64,000 nucleotides of DNA, taken from positions 3,739,349-3,803,348 of the forward strand of contig NC_033637.1 in assembly GCF_001540865.1 (NCBI RefSeq), given 5' to 3'. The notes under the pieces were generated by a model, which did no database searches, was not told the DNA's origin, and worked only from the letters and a program-made list of their open reading frames with translations. The position numbers and the translations under genes were made by a program. This DNA is from Ananas comosus (Eukaryota > Streptophyta > Magnoliopsida > Poales > Bromeliaceae). This document shows, piece by piece, positions 1 through 15,364 of this stretch (the first letter of the stretch is position 1; each line of letters starts with the position of its first letter).

Positions 1-1440
<1,440 letters not shown>

Positions 1441-1601
1441 AGAAAACTGGCAATAAGGGCTTTAATTCATTGGCACTTGATCAATGTATAGGCAAAAATA
1501 CTCAAGAATCTGCACTTAGAACCATATGTAATTTCCTTTCATGGAATGTATGTTAGAAAACATATATTTGTTGGATAAAATGTTTTTCTTCTTTCTTGTA
1601 G

Positions 1602-1769
1602 GCTAGGAAATTGCAGGAGAAAGGATGGCAACCAAGGTGGTTCAGAAAAGATAATGACGATGACTGTTATAGATATGTTGGTGGATATTGGGAAGCAAGG
1701 GAAAAAGGGAAATGGGATGGAATTCCAGATATATTTGGTCAGAGTGAGGCAATGCAAAGTGTAGAGTAA
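1602..1769 (+). CDS. Oxysterol-binding protein-related protein (ORP1/2 type), terminal exon only
   Basis: Only the last coding exon is inside the window. It begins after an intron ending TTCTTGTAG and encodes 55 residues before TAA. The peptide has the motifs [20 protein letters not shown] and [10 protein letters not shown], which I recognise from the extreme C-terminus of plant ORPs of the ORP1/2 group. These cytosolic lipid-transfer proteins bind sterols or phosphoinositides through an OSBP domain and act at membrane contact sites. The preceding exon is not visible between 1 and 1600, where a TA run and repeat DNA lie, so the gene presumably continues past the left edge. The exon itself is undamaged. 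An alternative is a stranded gene remnant, which the window cannot exclude. Confidence 0.75.
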   Translation, partial: ARKLQEKGWQPRWFRKDNDDDCYRYVGGYWEAREKGKWDGIPDIFGQSEAMQSVE

Positions 1770-3229
1770 GAGTATCTTTTATCTCTTATATAGTTTCATT
1801 TTCCTTCCAAGTTCCCTTGTAGCATTCCCATGTTGACTCGGGAACCCTGCTTGCTCACAGGAATATATGTAAGGATATTAAATAGCACAACTATATAAGT
1901 TGGCGTTAGAAATTTCAGTAAGAATGCAGCTGTTCAACTTCAGTTGGTGCATTATTCTGTTCTCGAGATGACTAATTAATCTGTTATTTATTTTCTTATA
2001 AAATCTTATTAACCCAAGGACTTTACTAATCCATGCCAAATATGAGCTACGTTTGATTCGACAAGAAGATGACAGGTGAACGAAATATGAACGGAGTGTA
2101 AATATGCTACAACAGATGTGCATTGTTGGTCATCTTTTGGTTAGTCATCAATCCAAAATTCAAGAGTACTTTTCAGAGCATTTGCTTGTAAAATCTTGTT
2201 GTTCAGGGATTTTTCATAGCCAAATGTGAACTATGTTTGTTATTAATTGGAAAAGAGGACGCGCTAGTGGAACAACTAAACAATGTTTAGTGATTTTGAC
2301 TGTAGATGTGCATTGTCATCTATTGGTGTTTACTCGGTCAAATTGTCACAATTTAATAACAGGATTCTGCAACTGATATATGACAGATTTTGTTGGTACA
2401 GATAGGCTACTACTGTTGAAGGTAAAATATGTAGTAGCATCTGTTGAAGTAGATCATTTAGAACCTTGATGTCGCTTTCTTCGTTGATACTTGGCCTATT
2501 CAAGCTGAAAGCAACTTTTGAAGTCTTCTGATGGCCCTTGTTAGCTCTTAGCTTTGAATTAGTTCATGCTTGAATGTCAAATAGGAAAAACGAGATGGAA
2601 GATACATGTTAGACTCTTCCAAACATTGTAATGTATAACAGCTAGATATTTTGTGATTTTAACATGTAGGCTTAGGTGCCTCGAGACACCTTGGAGGTTG
2701 ACCCCATGTTGTTTTACCGTATGAAAGGTGGTTATGCTTGGAAGTTAATCTCTGTAACAACAGCTGACCCACGTTAAAGTGAAAAGAGGCGGGGCTTGTG
2801 GAAGCTCTTCTATGAACCATACAGCATGTTGCAACGCGATCATAGGGCATATTATGATTAGGAGTAGAAATTGATGCCTGTGGACCTGTTCAAGGGTTAA
2901 GGTAGTAGAAATGTGTGCTTGCGTACATTTTATAACCCCAATGCTATTGTCATGTAATGTTAAACCAATGGTTAGAGTTCTGTGATGGGTTGGGGGGGGG
3001 GGCGGTGCTGGGCAAGTGCTTCCTAAAAGTCTGCAAACGATTGGCCGGCTGTGCACATGGCCATGCAGAATGCTTGCTCAATCAAAGTAAGTTCTGTTGG
3101 CTAGCAGACTTCAATATCTGTTGCTGCAACACGTAGCCTCTGTTCGAATGACTTTTCATACGGGAGCCATGAATTAATGCCTTTTTGGCGATGGATTTCA
3201 CTCCAAAGGATTTTTGTGGCTCTTTTTAT

Positions 3230-3269
<40 letters not shown>

Positions 3270-5940
3270 TTTCTGTTTCTTTTCTTTTCTTCATGTGTTG
3301 AGGTTTTTTGTTATAATGTTACTGTGCTCTTATAAAGTTTTAAGTTAATCATGTGGGTGCGCATAATTCCTGAGAAACCAGACATTACGGGTGCATATTT
3401 ATCACATACTGTTAAGTGCTCTTTCTCTGTCTCATCTGATCATTATGATTTAGCAATTGATTTCTTTACAATTCATTGATGAATATTCCTATTGATTTTC
3501 TTTGTTATCATAATCTTTAGTCCGACCAGCCATGATTATCATGTGGTATAGTTGGTCACAATAAAAATACTTGTATTTGGTTCACAAGACTATCGAACCC
3601 ACAATGAAATTATTCAGCTTGGACTTCGAAAAAAACTTAGCACAAACTTAGAAAATGATTTTGTACATTCCCTGGATCACAACAGGTAATTAACAATTGA
3701 TGTTTTATCTTACTCATGCTCTTATCTTTTGCTCCTTGCATATGGATCTATTATGGCAACCAATAATTAGGTCTATTGCCCCTTTGACACCACCGAGAGT
3801 TTATAGCTAGATATTGGTGGGCCCTCTGATTCTCACCAACATCTTTCATATGTAGTTTCTTTGCTTTGCTTGGTTTGTTCCATATATCATTTCTTATTGT
3901 AACTTTTTTTAACATGTCATGTGCTTGCATTGCTAAGTGGTGCTCACATGAGACAAAAGTTTTTCGAGGGGATAAGAGCCTTCTAAGATGAAGGAGAGAG
4001 AACTTATTTTAAGCCCATTAAGATCTTTGGAAACTATAGATTCTGATCTTAGAGATGTGTGGTCTAGTTCTCCTAGGCAACTAGAGGGACAAAATGCAAC
4101 TTGCAGAACACTTTATGTTGGACTAAACCTCCTGTTATTTGACTAAGGGATAGCTATGGTTTTGAGAGTCTGACACAGTGGACATTAGCTTTTAAATCCA
4201 AATAAGACTGAAGTGGAAGGAGGAGAGACAAGAAGAGGGAATATGAGGCCTGTTGGAGTGGTGGGTTTGGTGGTTATGGTGGTAGTGGTAGTCCTTTCTC
4301 TGCTTCATCAACAAACCACAGCTGGTAAAAAAACAAACTCATCATCTTTTAGATGTAAACTTAGTCAATTTTCTGGTTTAAGAACTTGAAAGATGTTGTT
4401 GTTATTTTTCAATAAGGCGTGATCAGGTCGCGCGACGACCGCGGACAAATGAGGGAATGGGGCAACACGCAGAGAGAGATGGTGCCTTGGTGGTTGAGCA
4501 TGGATTACGCCCGAGTCCGACGGCGAACACCGATACACAATAGGTTTGATCCCTGACTCAACCAAGTTAGTACTTCCCCCCTCAATGTTTTTGCCCTCGG
4601 AAAGTTTGCGAGACAAGGAATGATTACTGGTTTTTTGGGATTGTACTATTAGTGGGTATAGTAATATATGTTTTACCTAATGTTAATTTTTCTTTTCTTT
4701 TCTTTTCTTTTCTTTGTAAGAACGGATAGTAATTAGTGCAACTTTCATATTTTGCGACAAAGGCCATCAACGAGGGTTCATATACCCTATTAATTTGTTA
4801 AAAGTTCATATTTCATATTTGCTTAGTTTCTTGGGTTTTAAAAGAGCAATTAGAAGTTCCTTTATATTCTGCTGTTCATTATGCTCGGGATTCTCCTCCT
4901 ATTTTGGACTTCGTTTATGTCGCTATAAATGTAAATGCATGCGGACATATGATGCTTTTTTTTTTAAAAAAAAAACCTTTTGAAGCATGGCTACAAACAC
5001 TTAGAAAGAAACGAATCTTTGAGGCGCCATTTGGTTTGAACTTCGAAGCACAAAGTTCTTTTGGCACATACAGGTCTTCACTTTTGCTACCGTTGCAGTA
5101 AGGACTTAATTTCACGGCAATGGGCCCAAACTTTTCTGTGTTTTTGTTTTTCTTTTTTTGGACTATAAAACAGGGGACGATGTTGCCAGGTGTACGCGAG
5201 TAGATAGCGTAGATCTGATCTACTAAATTGCTGTTCATGACTCAACGTTTTTAAATATTGGTTATTTTGCAGCATCTTTTTAGAAAAAATTAGCAAGCTA
5301 CCTATTTTATTCATCAGGCGAAATTAACTTACCAATCAAGGTTGAAGTTGAAATAGCCAAGCAGCTTCAAAAAAAATAAAAAAATAAAAAATGTGAGTAA
5401 TTTAAAAATTAGCATAATTCTTTCTACGTCAATTGAGACGGTTGATAATGTTGGACCAATTCTCCTTAACCGTTTATTGAAAATTTTGCAGCATTACGCA
5501 TGCAGAACTATCGGAGATGTATGTTAGTTTCTGAATACGTAACGGAGCTATTAATATCATATTATGGTCATTTGAATAAATGTAACTAAATTAATTTTAC
5601 AAATGTTTAATAAGTTTTCTTCTCATGAGTCTAAGAACAGCATCTGTCCCTTATTCCCATGCGCAGCTGTTGCGTTTTTTACCTTTTCTTTTGTTTTTTG
5701 TTTTGTTTTTTTTTGTGTGTGTGTGCGTGTTCGTTGCTGGGGAGTGGGGAAGCTCGCTTGTCCGTACAGCACGCGGTCAGAGACCGGAAGCAACGCGGCG
5801 TAGGAAAAGGAGACTTCACGACGATCACGTACGATTTATTTATGCGAATTTAACGATATATTCAAACCCCCAAAAGGGCTCGCCTTCCGAGGCACGTGCC
5901 GTGCCACTTCTTTACTTCCTCCTCTGTTTCCGCGATCCGG
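1770..5940. other. ORP 3' flank and intergenic DNA, no gene recognised
   Basis: The stretch includes the likely 3' UTR of the ORP gene, a CT microsatellite (3232-3265), a TTTTC run (about 4687-4716) and AT-rich DNA. A patch at 4420-4620 is GC-richer and contains phrases such as GGTTTGATCCCTGACTC that look tRNA- or retroelement-derived, but I could not assign it. At 5275-5330 there is text resembling the 3' end of the LINE/SINE families seen elsewhere in the window. Open frames here are short, lack splice support and match no family I know. Confidence 0.6.
3232..3265. repeat. (CT)n microsatellite
   Basis: A perfect CT dinucleotide run of about 34 bp. Confidence 0.95.
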
Positions 5941-5942
5941 TA

Positions 5943-6639
5943 GGACATGTTTGTTTCGATGTAAGTAGACTTAGAATGAAAATGAACTTTGGATTGAAGT
6001 GGAGTTTAGGTAAAAATTAATTCACTTTTGCTGTTTATTTCTAACTGTGGAAGTGCAGTTCTGTAAGTTCTGTTGTTTGTTTGATAAAAAATAGATGACG
6101 TAAAAAGTGTAGCTCTCTATCTCCGGTATACTTACCTTCAAAGTGATATTATTGTCTATTTTGTAACTTAGTGAATAATAAATTATAATAAATAAAAATT
6201 AATATAATTATATATATATATAATTATATATATGTATAATTATAAAATAAAATTTTAAAAAATTATATTATTTGTTTGCATATAAATTATAATAATACAA
6301 CAAATAAAATTCTAAAGTTAAATAATTATTAACATTTAATAAATTTATTTTTCATCATTTTCTAAATATACAAATTAGACAAAAAATATATTAAAACTTA
6401 TCTAACCAAATTTGATCACATTATCTAACCAAATTTAACAAGCTCCCTTGCCTCTTTGCACTTCACCGGAATTGACTTCGTCCTGTGGGAGGGCGAAGTC
6501 AATTACCCTATTTTGGGTGAATTCGACTTTCGGCCATAATAAAATTACGGCAAAATAAACAACGAAAGTGATAGTTTATGGCGTAAATAACTATCCCCCT
6601 CTCCACTTCCCCCTCACTTTCACCCAAACAAACACACCC
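5943..6639. mobile_element. Putative MITE with GTTTGTTT-type terminal inverted repeats
   Basis: The left end GGACATGTTTGTTTCG and the right end CCAAACAAACACACCC are imperfect inverted repeats enclosing about 700 bp of AT-rich non-coding DNA. The terminal motif resembles the Tourist-like elements at 27.7-29.1 kb. No convincing target duplication longer than TA is visible, so the boundaries are tentative. Confidence 0.4.
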
Positions 6640-7085
6640 TAGAAGAAGCTCCTCTGTTTTTATAGGTTTTTTTTTTATTATCCATTTGTAGTTGAGCCTT
6701 AAGGTGAGTATTTTATGTCGCAATTCGTTTTATTGAGCTTTTGCCCAGTTCTAACACTAGTAACAAAATATAAACAAAATATTTTAAATATAATATTCTT
6801 TCTAATAATTAACTATTCAGGCAATACTTCATGGAACGAACGAACCCCCCACTTATTGAAACCTGATCGGATACAACTAAGATTAGACCTCAGTCGATCC
6901 AAACCTTGAATTAATCCGTTTCAAAATGATGGTGGTGTATCTGTGCGAGTATGCATACGTGTACTACTTAAAATTAATTCAAATTTCCTTTCTTTTCCAA
7001 TATAGAAATAACACAATGCAGGAATCAGCGAATTATAATTACAAAAATATATACATATAGTAAACAAAATTTTCTGAGCTTTACC

Positions 7086-7243
7086 AACTGTCCCTGACGC
7101 AAATGCTAAAGGACTTAGTGGTTGGTATTCGAGATCCCAAGTTCGAATCTTAGTTGATTTACATTTCCAACTAAGTTTATTTTTTAAAAAAATAAACAAA
7201 GTGGATAACATGCTATCTATCTTTTAAAAAATAATAATAATAA
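7086..7243 (+). mobile_element. tRNA-derived SINE copy 1
   Basis: A SINE body carries a polymerase III B-box-like GTTCGAATC and the phrase TGGTTGGTATTCGAGATCCC shared with the copy at 63364, and it ends in an A/TAA-rich tail. It is flanked by an imperfect 14-bp target duplication (7072-7085 and 7244-7257, 12 of 14 matching, beginning TTCTGAGC). It lies just downstream of the BTB-TAZ gene's stop codon. Confidence 0.75.
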
Positions 7244-7298
7244 TTCTGAGCCGTACCCTTCATATGAGAAGTGAAAGCATACAAGGCTGTGTTTGGGA

Positions 7299-10181
7299 TT
7301 AATTAAGATTCCGTTTGTTGCCTCCTCTGGATCTTAATCCTGCCCTCAGAGTGTTGTTGTCTTCTGGTACCTTCCTTGTGGCGAAGCCAGACATTACTCT
7401 AGCAACAATTACCTTCTTCACTAGCAGCCTCCATGTCACATCTTCTTTACCCTCCTTTTGCATCCTCGACTTGAATTGGCTGCGCACGCACGAAAAACAT
7501 AAATAATAAATAAAAATTATAGGCACAGTCATCAAGTTTATACCGTTGGAGAAAGATATTTTTTTTCGTAAAAAAAAAAATTTAATATTAAGGTATAAGT
7601 TTTGAGAGAATTACGTTTGCAACCGTCACTAAAAAAGTAAGTAGCCACATGATTTATACGTGCATACCTGCAAAAGGGGACACTGCAAGAGTGGCGCCGA
7701 TGGCAGAGAGAAGAGTGCAGCCGGAAGAGCTGCAGCATCCGCCTGCAGTGCGGGCAGCCCCCGTCCGTGGACTTCCTGCCGCATGCCGCGAAGTGGCGTA
7801 TCAGCTGCCGCAGCCCCTCGCACGTGCGGACCTGGGCGCAGGGTCGACGACTCGATGGGACCCCGCGCCGAGCGTCGTTGGGCCCCACGTTGGTGCAGCC
7901 CTCGCTGCAAATTTGGTGCAAGCATTCCATTGCTTCGTTGAGTTGGTGGTACACTTCCTGGGCTTCTTTCGTCCTTCTCCACCTTCGCTCTCTCTGTGTA
8001 AATAAATACTTATAATTATTTAATTCGTAGTAAAAAAAAAATTTAGGCACAAATTAGGTTGAATTTTGTTTTTTTAAAGCCAATTAACAGCAATTTCTCC
8101 ATTTGTAGGATCTAATACTGTTTGATCAGTATCATATTGTTACTTTTAAGACCACTTAAATACTAAATAATAAAGAGGAATGCTTCAATACACCATAAAT
8201 ATTAAAATTTAATTTCTTAATTAGTAAAAAGTATAGTTGAGATTTGCATAAAGTAACCTATTGAACATGTTACCGATTTGAATTAATTAACATGACAATA
8301 TTAGAAAAAAAATTAGTATATATTAAATTTGTCAGTATCTTTTAAATATTAAATATCTTATTTACTTTGATAACTTACCAAATTAGATGATATCCAATTT
8401 GTTAAGTATCCAGCTCAAAAAAATATTGAATTTAAATTTAATTTTTGAAATTGGTATTGTAATGTAAAATTTTAATTTTGAAATTTATATTAAACTTTTA
8501 AATTTGAATCTAAATTAAACTTTTAATCTTAAAGCCAAATTTTAATTTTTGATTTAAATTGAAATTTTGAATTGGAACTAAAAGTTTTATTTTAAATCTG
8601 TGTTTTATATTCAAAAAATTTGAATTTGATTTATAAAGTTTTAAATGTTGTTTTGAATTTAAATTTACAGTTTGGTTGTAATTTGAAATTCAACTATTGT
8701 TGTAGGTATTTAAGATGGTCACAATATTCTTAATTGGATAAAATCGGTTTTGTAGACCAAACTATTTTACAAAAACTAAAATACTCTTTAAATAGGTATC
8801 TGGTGAATGGTACATATGCTTCAATAGCAGGTGATCTCTAGAATCATGTTAAATCTAAACCATCTATTAAGAAAAATAAATGGTCAAGATTTATATAGTG
8901 TATTGAAGTATTCCTCAATAATAAATTATGTATCGATGCCGATCATCCATTTCAGACGTGTAATTATTAAAAACGAGATAAAATAAGTACTCCTTTTCTT
9001 TTTTTTTTTGTTTTTGGAAGTATTTAGGTAAACTCTCAAATTTGTACCCCCACTTAAGCACAAAATTCCAACAAGACAAAAAAAATCTTGTTGATGCTTT
9101 CAAATTAATTGCGCCGGATTAGTGTTCTAATTTACGTATGATCGATTCACGATATAGGGATCAAAAGGCATAAAATTAAACCTGATCAGTCTCTTCTAAG
9201 AACTGCAAGATCTCGCGCTCGACCGCGGGGTCGTGCAGCTGGAGGAACCGCCAGGCCTCGGACTGCTGCACTGCCCCGAAGTCCTTTGCTGCCAGCCGCA
9301 TGCACCGCAGGTACAGCTTCGGCGCGTCGCATAACTTTGCCAGTTTCAGCATGTCCACCACCCTCTCTGCTGTCAGCCGCGCCGCCGTCCCGCTCTCAGC
9401 CTCCTTCTTCAGCCACTCCACGCGGTACACGTGCGACAGCACTAGCAGCGCCGCGCCGTGGTTCTCGATCGCCTCTTCTATGTCTCGTGATGATACCGAC
9501 GTCCTGGTCATTCACAAAAAGTACATCCCGCTCTTCAGCTCTTCTCTTTGTTTCTAGTTTAAGCTGCTAAAGAATGATGTGTTTGTTTATATTTAACAGA
9601 TTCGCTTGTGTAGAGGTTGATCTGATTATATATAAGCACATACTTAATGCAATATATTGAATTAAGATCCAACGTTCGAATATTTTACATCCAATACTTC
9701 TACTTGAGTCTTAAAAAACTCAAAATCATCTGTTCTGATATTGTCATGTATGAAAATTATATTTTACAAAATTTTATTTATATTCATCAGAGAGAAGATA
9801 TATTTACGTACCCTGAGGAGTAGAGAAGCTGAACAAAAGCGAGAACGGCGTCGCAGGGGACGCCCAATATATGGATGGTTCTCTCCAACATACAATTCTT
9901 CTGCGACTTGTCGAGCATCCGATCCAACACCGGCGATGCCGAGGCCTTGAATACGCAAAAATTTGAATTATAAAAACCTCCAAAAATACTCCAAAAAAAG
10001 AAAAAAGAAAAATTGACACAAATGATGTGTAACAAAATAATCAATTCGTTACCAGGACGCTGGAATGAGCGGGGATGCTTTCGCCGTCCGACGTCACGAT
10101 TCGGGCGTCGGTGGACGGCGCGGATTCGTCGCCGGCCTCGTGCCATCTCCGGAGGCCATTTGAGCCCTCAAAATCTCTCAT
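7299..10181 (-). CDS. BTB/POZ and TAZ-zinc-finger domain protein (BT family)
   Basis: The five exons, in transcript order, are 10181-10053, 9945-9812, 9503-9182, 7993-7668 and 7479-7299. Every junction is GT-AG and in phase, giving 363 residues, the usual BT length. A BTB/POZ domain spans about residues 25-140 (motifs DARIVTSDGESIPAHSSVL, LLVLSHVYRV). A TAZ zinc finger spans about 211-304 with its Cys/His ligands (CSEGC, HFAACGRK, CPHCRRM, SSLCHRR). The basic C-terminal tail (WRLLVKKV) matches the calmodulin-binding end of the family. BT proteins are nuclear/cytosolic Cullin3 adaptors and scaffolds involved in stress, nitrate, hormone and gametophyte functions. The start at 10181 is chosen because it opens the frame entering the BTB fold; a nearby ATG at 10146 is out of frame. 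A GACGTGGC motif (10345-10352), like an ABA-response element, lies about 165 bp upstream, and a MITE begins 223 bp upstream. Confidence 0.9.
8175..8916. mobile_element. Mutator-like MITE with 9-bp target duplication
   Basis: Inserted in intron 3 of the BTB-TAZ gene (7994-9181). Terminal inverted repeats of 22 bp (8175-8196 and 8895-8916, two mismatches, beginning GAGGAATGCTTCAATACAC) are flanked by a perfect 9-bp duplication AATAATAAA (8166-8174 and 8917-8925). The interior is cryptically simple TTTAAATTTGAA-type sequence with no coding capacity, so this is a non-autonomous element. Confidence 0.92.
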
Positions 10182-10403
10182 CTTTTTTTTTTTTTTCTAC
10201 TACTTCAATAGGAATTGTGAAATAACGGGAGAGCCTAGGACTTTAAAATTCGCGCTTATATAATGAAAAACAAATGGCCAATAAAAGAAGAAGAAAAAAA
10301 AAAAAAGAGGACTTTATCCAAACTTTGGGCCATGAATAGGAAATGACGTGGCGGATATGGTTTTTTTTGCCTCGTCAGCAACAGCTAAGGATGGAATTGG
10401 AGG

Positions 10404-10610
10404 GGACAAAAATTTTATGGGTACAGTCCTCGTAGTTTGGGGACTATGCGAATCGGTGCTATGTGGTCGATCCGACGGTCACAAATGAAAAGATAAAAAA
10501 AAAATTTTGTATTTTTATAGAGAGAGAGAAAAAAATTAACTGAAATCTGTGACAGTCGGATCGGCCACGTGGTGCTAATTAGTTTGAAAATTATGCCCAT
10601 AAAATTGTCC
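10404..10610. mobile_element. Short Mutator-like MITE in the BTB-TAZ promoter
   Basis: Ends GGACAAAAATTTTATGGG and CCCATAAAATTGTCC are inverted repeats, and similarity continues inward through a CGATCCGAC/GTCGGATCG pair. It is flanked by near-identical 9-bp duplications AATTGGAGG (10395-10403) and AATTAGAGG (10611-10619). The 207-bp element begins 223 bp upstream of the BTB-TAZ start codon, so it lies in the likely promoter. Confidence 0.85.
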
Positions 10611-10619
10611 AATTAGAGG

Positions 10620-12515
10620 CGTGGGGCCCATGTGGGGACAAGTGTCAAAATTGGACGGTTCTGATCTGAGGGCGACAATCAAAAAGTGCCATTAGATGTG
10701 ATGAATAGAAAAGTAATGGCCACTTTAAATGGAAATAAAACTTTGTTTTTTGTGACGTGGATTTGCAACGTGTAGGTATGAAATTAATTATTCCTTTTTA
10801 GGCTACGTCAATACATTGACAATTATAAGGTGTGGTGTAATTTTTTTTTTTCTTCTGAATAAAGTTTTTGGACATTACTTGGTTCAAAGAGACCAAGACC
10901 TAGACTTGTAAACAATATCTGGTAACAGAATAATAAAAAAATAAAATATTTTATTTCACATATTTTATCAAACATATATACCTAAATTTAATAAGAATAA
11001 CTTATTTTAGTTAAAGCGGGTTATTCTAAATTATTTTGAAATAAGTTATTCTGAAATATATTTTAACAAACACATCAAAAGTTGAGTGGGCATTTTTTTT
11101 ACTATTCTTTACTACTCTTAACAAAATAATCAAGCATAATTTGGATTATCCTCCGGAAAATATAAGAAATATCAAATTAATCACAATTCTTTTTATTCCT
11201 CTCTACTTGCAGATTGTTCTGTCATTTTAAGAATAAATCAAAATACTTACTCCTTCAAACATTATTCTTGTGTGATTATACTTTTTTTTAAGAAAAAAAT
11301 ACAAAAAATTCTTCTCTTCTCCTGCATTTATAAAAAGACATCATTAATTTGTTACTTTGTACATTCAGATGTCATTGTTTAGCAATTTATTAAGTACTAA
11401 AAGTGATATATGCTTTACAGTAAAAAAAAGAAAAGAAAAAGAAAATGTTAGTTTCATATTAGATGGAGATTAGAAATATTTTTAACCTGCACATGATGAG
11501 AAGTTTTTATTTTATCACCTATTTAGTCAAGTGTTCGAGCAGGATTTATATCCTTTAACATGCTATATATCTTGATTCATATCTCTTATATTTTTAGCTC
11601 ATCTTTTTTTTTTTAATTTAGTGCTGTTTTAATTCGATTTTGCCCGATTCCTATACAGTTTTATTCAATGCTTTTAATTGAGTTTTATTATATTGTTTAT
11701 TTTTTTAAAAAAAATCGTGAGTTATTTAGAAAAGGTGCCCTCCAAAAAGGAACGAAAGGTTGTTTTAATAAGTTGCTTGGCCTCCTTTGTACTGTTATTT
11801 GTGAGAATATATATTTAAACATATTTTTTAGAGTAAAATAATTGTGTAGTCTAATATTGTAAAACATCCACCAAAAAAAAAAAAAAAACACTTTAAAGCA
11901 TCTTTTGCTTCTGATTGTTTCTTCATACGAGTAATATTTTAATTCTGAAGAGATAAAGAGTCTAAAAATATTCAAATATCGGACCTCATGCTATGAAATT
12001 ATATGAAACGATCATTTTTCTTTAATATATGACTCAATTATTAGAAAATAGTATTTAAATTATTTGTTGTCAACATATATCAAACATAAAATTTTGACAT
12101 TAATGAGGTTAGGGAGCTGTTTTCGATAATTTGCACAACTTTTAAATTTAGCTCTCCCGAAGAACGATATTATACTCTCCGAATACTCTACTTACGAACA
12201 GTTTTACAATCATTTTACAGATCGGTGGCTTTGAACGGCTTCATTAATTTATTCCTTAGCTTCGTGATTCATCGACATTCATGATTCATCGACAACCATC
12301 AATAAAATATAGACATGTTATGCATGCTTGCTCATCAAGAGTAAAGAGTTACCAAAGCTCCCAAAACAAAGAAAAAAGAGGACACAAATTAGACTAAAAT
12401 ATGCTTATTCCTTTATTTAGTAGATAAGTGGTATATAAATTTTAGCAGCGTGATAAAAGCAAAGATATATCAATAACATTCTAACATAGTGAGACCATAT
12501 TATATTGCCGAGATC
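10620..12515. other. Intergenic AT-rich DNA, no gene recognised
   Basis: This lies between the BTB-TAZ promoter and the 3' end of the cysteine endopeptidase gene. It is AT-rich with several homopolymer runs (for example 11871-11889). A locally palindromic patch near 10990-11070 (TAAGTTATTCTGAAAT type) may be a decayed MITE. Open frames are low-complexity and unsupported. Confidence 0.6.
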
Positions 12516-13998
<1,483 letters not shown>

Positions 13999-14076
13999 TT
14001 TTCTCTCGTTAGCTAGGGTTCTGATGAATTTAGTGTGGAGAATGTGAATGATGGATATTGGGGTATTTGATTGAGG

Positions 14077-14084
14077 TATTTATA
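14077..14084 (-). promoter_or_regulatory. TATA box of the cysteine endopeptidase gene
   Basis: TATAAATA on the minus strand, 79-86 nt upstream of the ATG at 13998. This leaves a 5' UTR of roughly 50 nt, a normal distance. Confidence 0.7.
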
Positions 14085-15364
14085 GGAGTAGAGGGAGAGC
14101 TCTTTTTGAAAAAGGAGGGAAAACTTTTTCCGCGAAACTCGGCTATACTTTAATAGAGAATAATGTTGTCATATATGTAGTTGTAGCTAGCACTCTAACA
14201 CGCTATATGTTATGCGCTACGTATGCGTATGTGTCGTTTAGAGGACTTATTTATTGCCTACACCTAGTGCATACTAAGTACTGCTATAGGATGCTCTTAT
14301 TTATTATTAATGTATTTAATATTCCTAATGTGAAAGACTCTAACTAATTAATATACACATTTTGCTAGTATGGCATGAATTTTTCAATTTATTAATTGAC
14401 TATAAAGATAATATTTCGTCCTTACAGCTCATGTATAGTATAGATTATTATTTGATGATTAGTGTTAGCAACAAAACGTCTTTCGATTCACCGGGTGTTT
14501 AAACTATACATCTTTTTAGATATTTAGCCTTTTTGAATATTACAGAGCAGATACAATACAATAGCATATAAGTTAAATTCTGATTTTGAGGCTTGTGTGA
14601 TGGATTTTAGAATTGCGGAGCGCGGTGCACCGGATGAGCCGGCGACAGGAGGAGCTGGCGTTTGGCTAAACTGCTTTTGTCTCTTCTCCAAACAAATTAA
14701 AGGCTTCAAACAATCTGCTTTTTCGGATCAGTAACGACCTCCAAGGGAAAACAAAGAAAGCGGCTATGATGTGTCAGAACACTCAGAACATGATATTTTT
14801 ATTTATTATTTTATTAATTTCTATTTTATTTATATTTGGACTTTTAACTCATTCCCACATCAGTTTAAAAAAAGAGCCTGACTCAAGTCCAGCCCAGCCC
14901 AATTATGGAAGCAAACGGATCCGGGTTGCTAGAGCTCCTGCCCCAATCTGTTCCGAATAACACGGTAAGTGGGGATCAAAAAATAAAAAAAAAAAAATTT
15001 GTTATGAGTTAAGCCTGTTCTGCCAAAAAAGAATGGTACAGGAGGTGGGGATTGGGGATTCTTATCTTTCTATGGACGAACCACACTGAGTGGTGTCCAC
15101 TACGTAAAGATGATAAAACATTAGATCCATGCTTCAGATTGAGTTACAAACTTTAATCAAGTAAATGGAAAGGAACAACTAGAGTGCACTGCTAGAAATG
15201 GAGAATATGAGATTCTTTGTGCAAGTCGATATTTGAATTACCAAGACATTGTGATGAATTTACAGCAATCTGTATGAAAACAAAAGAATGAACAGAACCA
15301 ACGGAAGAGGATTTCCGCCATGACGCGCTAATATCTAATTCATGTATGCGACATGTCGTCGTCA
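14085..15364. other. Intergenic and ATG16 3' flank, no gene recognised
   Basis: AT-rich DNA between the cysteine endopeptidase promoter and the ATG16 stop codon. The right part (about 15100-15364) is the likely ATG16 3' UTR. A GC-richer patch at 14590-14700 and a short open frame at 14766-14960 match nothing I know. Confidence 0.55.

Noticed and set aside
2659..3056. Overlapping minus-strand frames of 63 and 103 codons
   Set aside because: No splice sites, domain wording or composition suggesting a gene.
7315..7506. 63-codon plus-strand frame
   Set aside because: Antisense shadow of BTB-TAZ exon 5.
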